Positions 1 to 5,716 are shown, numbered from the stretch's first letter. The stretch: 5,716 nt of DNA from NORP240 sp046047495 (GCA_046047495.1 JBJOHV010000080.1:1-5716), one strand, 5' to 3'. Notes: generated from the sequence alone by a model not told the origin. Program-made: numbers and translations.

Positions 1-2
1 TC

Positions 3-1217
3 ATGCCTGTCCTGGTCGCCCTGCTGTTCGCGCCCCTGCAGGGCTTCGCGGATGCCGGTGTCAGCTCCATACGGCTGATCAACTCCAACAATTTCAACAT
101 CGATCAGGACGAGATCGAGCAGATCAAAGCCAGCATGCATGCCGCGGTACAGGACAACCACATCGCCGGTGCCCTGCTGCTGGTGGGGAATGATAAGGGC
201 GTCGGAGTCCTGGAGGGCGTTGGCTACCTGGCCCAGGATGACAAGACGCCGGTAAACAAGGACTCCATTTTCCGTATCTATTCCATGACCAAGCCCATCG
301 TCAGTGTGGCAGCCATGTCCCTGGTGGAGGACGGTCTGTTGAGCCTGGACGACCCCGTCAGTAAATACATCCCGGAATTCACCGACATGCAGGTGATCGA
401 TCGGGAGACCGGTGAGCTGAGTCCCAGCGGTACTGTCATGACCGTACGCCATCTGATCACCCATAAGTCCGGGATCATCCAGGCACGCTTCTCGCCGGAC
501 AGCGCACTGGGCAAGATGTACGCAGAACGCCTGCCTTCCGGTGGCGCAACCGCGCTGGAACATGCCAAGGTGCTGGGTCAACTGCCGCTGTACTTCGAGC
601 CGGGTACTGCATGGCACTACGGGCATTCGACCAATGTGCTGGGCGCCGTGCTGGAAGTGGCTGCCGGGAAATCCCTGGACGTGCTGCTGGAGGAACGCAT
701 TTTCGCTCCCCTGGGCATGGTGGATACGTCCTTCTACGTTCCCAAAGCCAAGGCCTATCGGGTAGCCGAACCCATTCATGGTGACATGCCGGACAACACC
801 GTGGTGCGCCCCATGCTGTCCGGTGACGGCGGACTCAACAGCACAGCCGAGGATTACACCCGTTTCGCCAACATGCTGCTCAACGGCGGAGAGTACCGTG
901 GCCAGCGCATCATCGAGGAATCCACGCTAAATCAGATGCTGGAAAAGCAGATCACTCCCGAGGTCTCCCGTGAGTTTTTCTTCTATGGCAATCGAGGTGA
1001 CTGGGGCCTGGGTTTCCACCTGCAACCAACCGACGGCGACAATGCCAATGGACCCCACAATTTCGGCTGGAGGGGCATCGGCGGCACCCTGTTCCTGGTG
1101 GATCGGGAAAATGATTTCTTCATGATCTACATGGAGCAGAAGATGAATGGTCCCCGTGGTGCCCAGTTCAGCAACACCATCGCACAGCAGATGGTCTACG
1201 AGGCCATGGCGGACTAG
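3..1217 (+). CDS. Beta-lactamase-fold serine hydrolase (class C / EstB-like), probably 5'-partial
   Basis: This gene encodes a serine hydrolase of the beta-lactamase/transpeptidase-like superfamily, a group of esterases, peptidases and class C-type enzymes that are often exported. The readable protein has 404 residues. The catalytic SxxK motif is SMTK at residues 94-97 (Ser nucleophile, Lys base). The second motif is YGH at 206-208, where class C beta-lactamases have YAN. The GGLNSTAEDY block is at about 276-285, and a Trp/Gly-rich segment at 355-362 (GWRGIGGT) sits where KTG would be. The first 17 or so residues are hydrophobic and end in GFADA, resembling a signal peptide h-region and cleavage site. 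They lack the usual positive n-region, so the true start is probably upstream of the window and the protein is likely periplasmic. The variant second and third motifs favour an esterase or peptidase over a true beta-lactamase. The substrate cannot be told. The gene converges on pspF with a 24 nt gap. Confidence 0.88.
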   Translation: MPVLVALLFAPLQGFADAGVSSIRLINSNNFNIDQDEIEQIKASMHAAVQDNHIAGALLLVGNDKGVGVLEGVGYLAQDDKTPVNKDSIFRIYSMTKPIVSVAAMSLVEDGLLSLDDPVSKYIPEFTDMQVIDRETGELSPSGTVMTVRHLITHKSGIIQARFSPDSALGKMYAERLPSGGATALEHAKVLGQLPLYFEPGTAWHYGHSTNVLGAVLEVAAGKSLDVLLEERIFAPLGMVDTSFYVPKAKAYRVAEPIHGDMPDNTVVRPMLSGDGGLNSTAEDYTRFANMLLNGGEYRGQRIIEESTLNQMLEKQITPEVSREFFFYGNRGDWGLGFHLQPTDGDNANGPHNFGWRGIGGTLFLVDRENDFFMIYMEQKMNGPRGAQFSNTIAQQMVYEAMAD

Positions 1218-1241
1218 CCGCGGAGTCAGCGCAACGCGGGA

Positions 1242-2279
1242 TCAATCCTCGCCACCGATCAATTCGTATTTGCGCAGATAACCGCGCAACTGGTGGTAGG
1301 TCATGCCGAGATGCTCGGCAGCCTTCTTCTGATTGAACTGGCAGTCCTCCAGGGCCTGTTTGAGCAGGGCGATCTCGATGCCCTGCACCCGCTCCTTGAA
1401 ATCATAACTCTCGCCACGGGGAACAGGGGCGGGAGTGTTGCCCTGATCGGTTTCCCTGTCAGTAGTCCCTGCAGAGTGTGATGCTACCGATGCCCGGGGT
1501 CGGTATGGCGATTCGAAGGGATTGAACACCAGACGCGACACCGGGTGCTCACCGTGCTGGTACACCGCCCGTTCGATGACGTTCTTCAGTTCGCGGATGT
1601 TGCCGGGCCAATCGTAAGCCAGCAACGCCTTTTCCACGGCGGCAGTGAATCCGGCAAACAGGCGACCACCGGTTTCCTTCACCATGCCCACCGCAAAATG
1701 CTCGGCCAGCACGGGGATGTCTTCACGGCGCTCCCGCAGGGGCGGCAGGGTGACCACTTCAAATGCCAGGCGGTCCAGCAGATCCTCCCGGAACCGGTGC
1801 TGCCGTGCCAGGGCCGGCAGGTCCTCGTTGGTGGCGGCAATGATCCGCACATCCACACTGAGGGTGTCATTGCCTCCCAGGCGCTCGAATTCACCGTATT
1901 CGATGACCCGCAGAATCTTCTCCTGCACCGGCATGGCGGTATTGGCCAACTCGTCGAGAAACAGCGTGCCGCCATCGGCCCGCTCGAAATAACCCTTGCG
2001 CAGCTTGGTGGCACCGGTAAAGGCTCCGGCCTCGTGACCGAACAGCTGGGCTTCCAGCAGGGTTTCCGAGACGGCGGCACAATTGATCTTGAGAAAGGTC
2101 TGCTGCCAGCGGCTCGACAGGTAGTGCAACCGGGCCGCCACCAGTTCCTTGCCCGTGCCTCTCTCTCCGACAATCAGGACCGGTTTGTTCAGGGGCGCGA
2201 CCCGGGAAATATGCTCCTGCATTTCCAGAAAGCTGGCGGATTCACCGATCATGCGCGGCAAGGGTCGGGTATCAGACAT
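1242..2279 (-). CDS. pspF: PspF, sigma-54 enhancer-binding activator of the psp operon
   Basis: PspF is a cytoplasmic AAA+ ATPase that remodels sigma-54 RNA polymerase at psp promoters. It has no receiver domain and is controlled by direct binding of PspA. In the 345-residue form, Walker A (GERGTGKE) is at 38-45, the sigma-54-contacting GAFTGA loop at 85-90, Walker B (GGTLFLDE) at 103-110 and the arginine-finger segment FREDLLDRL at about 163-171. A Fis-type helix-turn-helix lies at about 316-335 (NQKKAAEHLGMTYHQLRGYL). Trp58 in SRWQ corresponds to the E. coli PspF Trp known to matter for PspA repression. The linker before the DNA-binding domain (about 255-295) is rich in Pro/Ser/Thr and somewhat longer than in E. 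coli. I chose the ATG at 2279 because it aligns with the E. coli N-terminus and has a weak GTGAG upstream. An in-frame ATG at 2303 would add eight residues, with no visible ribosome site. The gene is divergent from pspA, as in E. coli. Confidence 0.96.
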   Translation of the reverse strand: MSDTRPLPRMIGESASFLEMQEHISRVAPLNKPVLIVGERGTGKELVAARLHYLSSRWQQTFLKINCAAVSETLLEAQLFGHEAGAFTGATKLRKGYFERADGGTLFLDELANTAMPVQEKILRVIEYGEFERLGGNDTLSVDVRIIAATNEDLPALARQHRFREDLLDRLAFEVVTLPPLRERREDIPVLAEHFAVGMVKETGGRLFAGFTAAVEKALLAYDWPGNIRELKNVIERAVYQHGEHPVSRLVFNPFESPYRPRASVASHSAGTTDRETDQGNTPAPVPRGESYDFKERVQGIEIALLKQALEDCQFNQKKAAEHLGMTYHQLRGYLRKYELIGGED

Positions 2280-2360
2280 GCATGGGCTCACAGGGGTTGC
2301 CATTGACCATTGGCGCAGTGTAACTCAACTGCCAGGACTTCTAGCGAAAAAAACCATTTT

Positions 2361-2404
2361 GTAGGCATTCTGGCCGCATCAAACGCGCAACCTACCGGCG
2401 TTGC
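2361..2404. promoter_or_regulatory. Candidate PspF upstream activating sequences
   Basis: Two small inverted repeats lie about 80-100 bp upstream of the predicted pspA start, a suitable place for enhancer sites. One is GCAAC (2387-2391), 8 nt, GTTGC (2400-2404), centred near -81. The other is GTAGG (2361-2365) with its complement CCTAC (2391-2395), centred near -99. The arms are short and I have no reliable PspF consensus to match, so position and symmetry are the only support. Binding here could also allow PspF to repress its own divergent transcription, as known in E. coli. Confidence 0.35.
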
Positions 2405-2427
2405 AATTTATATTTCAATATTTTCAG
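2401..2427. promoter_or_regulatory. AT-rich tract between putative enhancers and the -24/-12 promoter (possible IHF or bend region)
   Basis: This stretch is almost entirely A/T in otherwise GC-rich DNA and is centred about 65 bp before the predicted pspA transcription start. In E. coli, IHF bends the DNA between the PspF sites and the psp promoter. I looked for the IHF consensus on both strands and found only poor matches, so the call rests on composition and position. Confidence 0.35.
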
Positions 2428-2449
2428 GGAGTTACAGGATAAGACTCGA

Positions 2450-2466
2450 TTGGCACGCTATCTGCT
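2450..2466 (+). promoter_or_regulatory. Sigma-54 (-24/-12) promoter of pspABC
   Basis: The sequence TTGGCACGCTATCTGCT matches the sigma-54 consensus TGGCACG-N4-TTGCW, with a single C-for-T change in the -12 element. The invariant GG is at 2452-2453 and GC at 2464-2465, exactly 12 bp apart. The -24 half, TTGGCACGC, is the same as I recall for the E. coli pspA promoter. Transcription should start near 2476-2478, leaving a leader of about 70 nt before pspA. With pspF divergent next door, this is the expected PspF-dependent promoter. Confidence 0.9.
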
Positions 2467-2533
2467 ACTACAGATGAAAAGCAGGTAAAAAGCACCACAA
2501 CCTGAGGTTACGCCAGCCACAATGCGGTTTTGC

Positions 2534-2539
2534 AGAGGA
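2534..2539 (+). promoter_or_regulatory. Ribosome binding site of pspA
   Basis: AGAGGA lies 7 nt before the ATG at 2547, a strong Shine-Dalgarno at good spacing. It fixes the pspA start. Confidence 0.8.
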
Positions 2540-2546
2540 CCACTCC

Positions 2547-3203
2547 ATGAGCATTTTTTCACGCATCAGCGACATCATTAACTCCAATATCAGCGCCCTG
2601 CTGGACAAGGCGGAAAATCCCGAGAAGATGATCCGCATGGTCATCCAGGAAATGGAAGAGACACTGGTGGAGGTGCGTAGCGGCACGGCCAAGGTCATTG
2701 CCGAGAAGAAAACCCTGACCCGCCGCGCCGAACAGCTGCGCAAGCAGGCCCAGGACTGGGAAGCGAAAGCCGAACTGGCCCTGTCCAAGGACCGGGAGGA
2801 TCTGGCCAAGGCAGCCCTGGTGGAAAAAGCCACCATCAATGCCAGCGTGGACATCCTGGAAGCGGATATGCACAAACTGGACACCACCCTGGACAAGCTG
2901 AGCTCCGAGATCGAGCAGTTGCAGGCCAAACTCAATGATGCCCGCGCCCGTCAAAAGACCATCGTCATGCGCACCCGTGCCACCCAGTCACGCATGGACG
3001 TGAACCGGCACCTGCATAACTACTCTATTGACAATGCCATGGACAAATTTGAGTATTACGAAAAGAAAATCGACCTGATGGAAGGCCAGATGGAAAGCAT
3101 CCACGTCGAACGCAAAGGCCTGCAGAGCGAATTCGATGAACTGGCCCGCCAGGAGAAGATCGACCAGGAGCTGGCCAGCCTCAAATCCCGACTGAACAAA
3201 TAA
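2547..3203 (+). CDS. pspA: PspA, phage shock protein A (PspA/IM30 family)
   Basis: PspA is a peripheral inner-membrane protein with two jobs. It binds and inhibits PspF when the envelope is sound, and under stress it assembles on the membrane to limit proton leakage; the family is related to Vipp1 and ESCRT-III. The 218 residues are close to the 222 of E. coli PspA. The N-terminal amphipathic helix (about 1-22, starting MSIFSRISDIIN) is the membrane-binding segment, followed by the family signature ENPEKMIRMVIQEMEETL at 23-40. The rest is almost wholly charged coiled coil, with conserved blocks such as AEKKTLTRRAEQ (about 52-63) and ALSKDREDLAKAAL (about 78-91). It is the first gene of the sigma-54-driven operon, with pspB starting 13 nt after its stop. 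Nothing is truncated or odd. Confidence 0.97.
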   Translation: MSIFSRISDIINSNISALLDKAENPEKMIRMVIQEMEETLVEVRSGTAKVIAEKKTLTRRAEQLRKQAQDWEAKAELALSKDREDLAKAALVEKATINASVDILEADMHKLDTTLDKLSSEIEQLQAKLNDARARQKTIVMRTRATQSRMDVNRHLHNYSIDNAMDKFEYYEKKIDLMEGQMESIHVERKGLQSEFDELARQEKIDQELASLKSRLNK

Positions 3204-3216
3204 CCAGGGCCTTGAC

Positions 3217-3474
3217 ATGAGTCCTTACGAGTTTGTCATAGCCCTGGTGGGCATCGTGGGTGGCTGCATTACCGCCTGGGTGTACATGGCCACGAACAAA
3301 CAGAGGCCACGCAGCAGGCCGGCAGACCCCGGTACACGCTACAGCCTCACCGAGCTGTCAGCCATGGCAGAATCCCTCCAGGAACGTATCGACACCCTGG
3401 AGGCCATTCTCGACGCGGAAGTACCAGACTGGAGAGACCAGAATGAGCGCGCGACAGAACAGCCTTCGAATTAA
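3217..3474 (+). CDS. pspB: PspB, phage shock membrane protein B
   Basis: PspB is a small inner-membrane protein that works with PspC to relieve PspA inhibition of PspF during membrane stress. The 85-residue protein has one transmembrane segment at about 5-24, a basic stretch (27-34) and then a cytoplasmic helix. That helix carries the family signature LQERIDTLEAILDAEVPDWR (54-73), closely matching the ERIQALESILDAE..WRD end of E. coli PspB. The last dozen residues extend beyond the usual end. The ATG is preceded by AGGG at 3206-3209 with a 7 nt spacer. The 3' end overlaps the pspC start by 32 nt, so translation of the two is probably coupled. Confidence 0.94.
   Translation: MSPYEFVIALVGIVGGCITAWVYMATNKQRPRSRPADPGTRYSLTELSAMAESLQERIDTLEAILDAEVPDWRDQNERATEQPSN
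3431..3436 (+). promoter_or_regulatory. Ribosome binding site deciding the pspC start, inside pspB
   Basis: GGAGAG lies 6 nt before the ATG at 3443. The reading frame stays open upstream to 3260, but this site and the fit to PspC proteins select 3443 as the start. Confidence 0.7.
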
Positions 3475-4240
3475 CCGCGAGGACCGCCGTTTCCTCGGCG
3501 TGTGCGCCGGGATCGCGGACTACTTCGACGTGCCGGTGGTGCTGGTCCGCATCATCTTCATCATCAGCGTCATTACCTGGCCCACCTTGTTTCTGGGGTA
3601 CTTCCTGCTGTATTTCATCCTGGACAACGACATCAATGCCCAGAAGGTGCAGGGATTTTTCTCAGGCAACAACATGGACCATTTCCGTCGTCTCGATTAC
3701 AGGCGCCCCATTTTCCGTGACATGCGCAACCGCCGGATAGCAGGTGTGTGCAGCGGGATTGCCGCCTATCTGGAAATCAACAGCTTCTGGATTCGCCTGG
3801 CAGCGGTGCTTATGTTGTTCATTTTTGGCCCCTATGCTGTGCTGGCCTATGCCATCGGCTGGTTCGTTCTGGAGCCCAATCCGGCGCCGCCCCATTTCAG
3901 CTCCCACAGAGAACGTCGTCAATGGCGCCGCGCCCAGCGCCACGAGCGCAAAATGCGCCATCATGCGGCGCGCGCCGCCCGTTACTCATCCCGCTTCAAT
4001 CCTCCCGAGGGTGAAGCCGATGGCCGTGATGAGTTGCGCATGGAGATCCGGATGGAGGGCCGCAGGGAAACTCGCAAGGATGCCGATGCCGCTCCACAGC
4101 AGAAGCCTGAGGCAGCCGGCGCTGTCCAGGTGGACCGGGTCGGGGAGATCTACTACGATCTGGAAAACCGAATGCGGGAAATCGAAGCCTTTGTCACATC
4201 CAAACGATTCCGGCTGCATTGTGAGATCAATCGCGCCTGA
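3443..4240 (+). CDS. pspC: PspC with two tandem PspC domains and a long basic linker
   Basis: PspC is an inner-membrane protein that, with PspB, senses envelope stress and recruits PspA. This 265-residue version is about twice the usual size (E. coli 119). Domain one (about 11-62) has RRFLGVCAGIADYF followed by a hydrophobic segment of about 33-60. Domain two (about 95-146) repeats the pattern with RRIAGVCSGIAAYL and a second hydrophobic segment of about 115-143. Next comes an Arg/His-rich cytoplasmic-type linker (about 150-212, including RERRQWRRAQRHERK) and an Ala/Pro/Gln stretch. The C-terminal helix (about 232-265, LENRMREIEAFVTSKRF) aligns with the LREMERYVTSDTF end of E. coli PspC. Having both the PspC core and this tail shows a true PspC with an extra domain. 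The start is at the ATG after GGAGAG. The gene overlaps pspB by 32 nt and is followed 6 nt later by a Nudix gene. Confidence 0.94.
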   Translation: MSARQNSLRINREDRRFLGVCAGIADYFDVPVVLVRIIFIISVITWPTLFLGYFLLYFILDNDINAQKVQGFFSGNNMDHFRRLDYRRPIFRDMRNRRIAGVCSGIAAYLEINSFWIRLAAVLMLFIFGPYAVLAYAIGWFVLEPNPAPPHFSSHRERRQWRRAQRHERKMRHHAARAARYSSRFNPPEGEADGRDELRMEIRMEGRRETRKDADAAPQQKPEAAGAVQVDRVGEIYYDLENRMREIEAFVTSKRFRLHCEINRA

Positions 4241-4246
4241 CTTTAC

Positions 4247-4843
4247 ATGAAATTCTGTCATCACTGCGGCGGGCCCGTTGCGCAACGCATCCCCGCCGGA
4301 GACGACAAGCTGCGTCACTGTTGCACCGTATGTGATGCGGTTTTCTACCAGAATCCCAAGAATATCGTCGGCACTGTCCCAGTCTTCAGGAATCAGGTGT
4401 TGTTATGCCGCCGGGCCATAGAACCAAGGCACGGCAAATGGACCCTGCCTGCCGGGTTTCTGGAAAACGGAGAGACCCTGTTGGACGGTGCCGTGCGGGA
4501 GACCCTGGAAGAGGCCGGCGCCCGGGTGATCGTTGATCAACAGAACCTCTATACCCTGTTCAACCTGCCCTACATCAATCAGGTGTACCTGTTCTTCCGG
4601 GCGCAGTTGCGGGATCTGGATTTTGCCCCCGGCACGGAGAGCCTCGAAGTGCGACTCTTCAGCAAGCCGGAAATCCCCTGGAGCGAAATAGCCTTTCCCG
4701 TGGTGCGCAGCACTCTGGAACATTACTTCAGCGACTTTGAGCGCAGCCTGTTTCCGGTCCGCATGTTCGATGTGAACTACGACGGGCAGCGCAAAATCGA
4801 AACCCGCCTGATCAGCATCAGTCACTCAACGGAACAGGATTGA
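4247..4843 (+). CDS. Nudix hydrolase with N-terminal zinc ribbon, last gene of the psp operon
   Basis: This gene encodes a 198-residue Nudix pyrophosphohydrolase, an enzyme class that splits nucleoside diphosphates linked to another group, such as ADP-ribose, NADH or related metabolites. A four-Cys zinc ribbon is formed by C4-x2-C7 and C26-x2-C29, like the Nudix_N_2 type. The Nudix box runs from G70 to A92 (G-x5-E-x7-RETLEEAGA) and holds the metal-binding Glu residues E85, E88 and E89. Thr86 stands where a bulky hydrophobic residue is usual. KWTLPAG just before the box is typical of the family. The last 60 or so residues have no motif I recognise. The ATG lies 6 nt after the pspC stop, with no clear Shine-Dalgarno, so translation probably depends on coupling to pspC. 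It sits where enterobacteria have pspD. The substrate cannot be told from sequence. Confidence 0.92.
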   Translation: MKFCHHCGGPVAQRIPAGDDKLRHCCTVCDAVFYQNPKNIVGTVPVFRNQVLLCRRAIEPRHGKWTLPAGFLENGETLLDGAVRETLEEAGARVIVDQQNLYTLFNLPYINQVYLFFRAQLRDLDFAPGTESLEVRLFSKPEIPWSEIAFPVVRSTLEHYFSDFERSLFPVRMFDVNYDGQRKIETRLISISHSTEQD

Positions 4844-4860
4844 TTTCTGGGAGGGATCAC

Positions 4861-5217
4861 TCAGCGGGGTAATAGCCGCTGCGGGTCCTGTAATAGCAGC
4901 ACGGCAAAGGCCGGCTCCTCGTAGGGATGTGAGGCCCGCAGCGCGGCTACCGCAGCGCTTACCATAGACCCCTTGCACACCAGTTCGACTTTGTATTCCT
5001 CGACGGTCTCGATGCGGCCGGATTGACCGGCGAAGGGCCTGGCACCTTCCAATGGCCGGTATTGACCTTGCCCCAGGGTTTGCCATGCACAGCAGTCATA
5101 GTCCCCTACCCGGCCGGCACCGGTGGCAAAAATCGCGTTCTTGACCGCCTCCAGGTGACTGGGGGGCACATAGAACTCTATTCTGTACAGGGTCTCACTG
5201 CTCACGAGCGTACTCAT
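4861..5217 (-). CDS. NIF3/YqfO-family stand-alone PII/CutA-like domain protein
   Basis: This gene encodes a 118-residue protein resembling the small stand-alone members of the NIF3 (NGG1p-interacting factor)/YqfO family. They correspond to the domain inserted in the larger YqfO proteins, which has a PII/CutA-like alpha-beta fold. Signatures are YRIEFYVPPSHLEAVKNAIF (11-30), GAGRVGDYD (33-41), YRPLEGARPF (53-62), a VEEYKVELVC strand (72-81) and the C-terminal ALRASHPYEEPAF (92-104). PII/CutA-like domains usually form trimers and may bind metals or small ligands, but no function is established that I can apply here. The ATG overlaps the purL stop as ATGA, pointing to translational coupling and shared transcription with purL. 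It converges on the Nudix gene with a 17 nt gap. A longer open frame upstream in the same phase lies inside purL and is not part of this gene. Confidence 0.88.
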   Translation of the reverse strand: MSTLVSSETLYRIEFYVPPSHLEAVKNAIFATGAGRVGDYDCCAWQTLGQGQYRPLEGARPFAGQSGRIETVEEYKVELVCKGSMVSAAVAALRASHPYEEPAFAVLLLQDPQRLLPR

Positions 5218-5716
5218 CCCAACCAATGGCGGGCATTGCGGAACAGACGCAGAGTGGGACCGTCTTCCTGCCATTGCGGTGGACGCCAGGAGTTGGTGCA
5301 GGCACGGAAGACCCGTTCCGGGTGGGGCATCATGATGGTCACCCGGCCATCCCGGCTGCACACGCCGGCGATGCCGGCAGGAGACCCGTTGGGATTGGCC
5401 GGATAGCGTTCTGCCACCTGGCCATGGCTGTCCACATAGTGGATGGGTATCAGATCCGCCCGCTGCAATGCCTGCAGTTGGGTGTCGTCGACGAAGCGGG
5501 CCCGCCCTTCCCCATGGGCGACGGCAATGGGAAAGACGGAGTCCTCCATGCCGGCAAAAAACACCGAAGGCGTGTTTGCGACCTTGACCAGGGCAACCCG
5601 GGACTCGAACTGCTCGGAGCGATTGCGCACGAAGCGGGGCCAATGGTCGGCACCTGGTATCAGTTCATGCAACAGGGACAGCATCTGGCAGCCGTTGCAG
5701 ATACCCAGGCTCAGGG
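5214..5716 (-). CDS. purL: PurL (phosphoribosylformylglycinamidine synthase), C-terminal amidotransferase part, 5' end outside window
   Basis: PurL makes formylglycinamidine ribonucleotide (FGAM) from FGAR, ATP and glutamine in de novo purine synthesis, in the cytoplasm. Only about the last 167 codons are in the window, lying in the class I glutamine amidotransferase domain of the long single-chain (about 1,290-residue) form found in gammaproteobacteria. The nucleophile Cys is in GICNGCQ (codon 5697-5699). The other two triad residues are His and Glu in PHPER (codons 5322-5324 and 5316-5318). Further landmarks are HWPRFVRNRSEQFE, FPIAVAHGEGR, YPANPNGSPAGIAGV and the terminal LRLFRNARHWLG, all very close to E. 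coli PurL. The catalytic triad is intact. The stop codon overlaps the ATG of the downstream NIF3-like gene by 4 nt. Confidence 0.97.
   Translation of the reverse strand, partial: LSLGICNGCQMLSLLHELIPGADHWPRFVRNRSEQFESRVALVKVANTPSVFFAGMEDSVFPIAVAHGEGRARFVDDTQLQALQRADLIPIHYVDSHGQVAERYPANPNGSPAGIAGVCSRDGRVTIMMPHPERVFRACTNSWRPPQWQEDGPTLRLFRNARHWLG

Noticed and set aside
1218..1239. Possible hairpin (CCGCG / CGCGG, 12 nt loop) between the serine hydrolase and pspF
   Set aside because: The stem is only 5 bp, the loop is long and there is no T-tract on either strand, so it does not qualify as an intrinsic terminator.
1545..2306. A 253-codon open frame on the + strand opposite pspF
   Set aside because: It lies wholly antisense to pspF, whose motifs are unmistakable. 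The translation has no recognisable domain, and long antisense frames are common in GC-rich genes.
2304..2400. Search for a sigma-70 promoter for pspF on the - strand
   Set aside because: Some -10-like hexamers occur (TACACT, TACAAA), but none has a fitting -35 at 16-18 bp, so I do not call one.
2468..2954. Two overlapping open frames on the - strand opposite pspA and its leader
   Set aside because: Both are antisense to PspA, which matches its family over its whole length. Their Ser/Leu- or Gly/Leu-rich translations look like shadow frames, and neither has a ribosome site I can see.
3260..3442. Upstream extension of the pspC frame through pspB
   Set aside because: The extra 61 residues are a shadow of pspB with no homology to PspC. 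A good ribosome site precedes the ATG at 3443.
4862..4881. Possible hairpin (CAGCGG / CCGCTG, 8 nt loop) at the convergent end of the Nudix and NIF3-like genes
   Set aside because: It lies inside the last codons of the NIF3-like gene and lacks a T-tract on either strand. It may be structured but is not a supported terminator.
4869..4897. Direct repeat GTAATAGC, two copies 21 bp apart
   Set aside because: The spacing equals seven codons and both copies lie inside the coding end of the NIF3-like gene. It is most simply explained by repeated Leu-Leu codon use.
5218..5643. Upstream extension of the NIF3-like frame
   Set aside because: It overlaps the conserved PurL amidotransferase domain in another phase and has no family resemblance. 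The ATGA overlap gives a natural start at 5217.

Overview
The window looks like chromosomal DNA from a gammaproteobacterium of moderately high GC content. Three things suggest this: a complete phage-shock-protein (Psp) locus with a divergent pspF and a sigma-54 promoter, a long-form PurL ending in a fused glutamine amidotransferase domain, and close similarity of PspF and PspA to the enterobacterial proteins. I cannot name a genus. I see no mobile element, CRISPR array, tRNA or rRNA.

Layout, left to right. A beta-lactamase-fold serine hydrolase (+), probably cut at its 5' end by the window edge, converges on pspF (-). A regulatory region of about 270 bp separates pspF from the divergent psp operon (+). 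It carries a clear -24/-12 promoter, an AT-rich tract and small inverted repeats that could be activator sites. The operon runs pspA, pspB, an enlarged pspC, then a zinc-ribbon Nudix hydrolase starting 6 nt after pspC. On the other strand, converging on the Nudix gene, lie the 3' end of purL and a small NIF3/YqfO-like gene that overlaps purL by ATGA.

How the genes fit together. PspF is the enhancer-binding activator of sigma-54 RNA polymerase. By analogy with E. coli, PspA binds and silences PspF until the membrane proteins PspB and PspC sense inner-membrane stress and draw PspA to the membrane. All four core parts are intact here. The residues and motifs expected for PspF-PspA control are present, including the Trp in the SRWQ segment.

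The main departures from the textbook locus are three. PspC has two tandem PspC domains plus a long Arg-rich linker before its conserved C-terminal helix. A Nudix hydrolase occupies the place where enterobacteria carry pspD. A stand-alone PII/CutA-like NIF3-family protein is translationally coupled to purine synthesis through purL.
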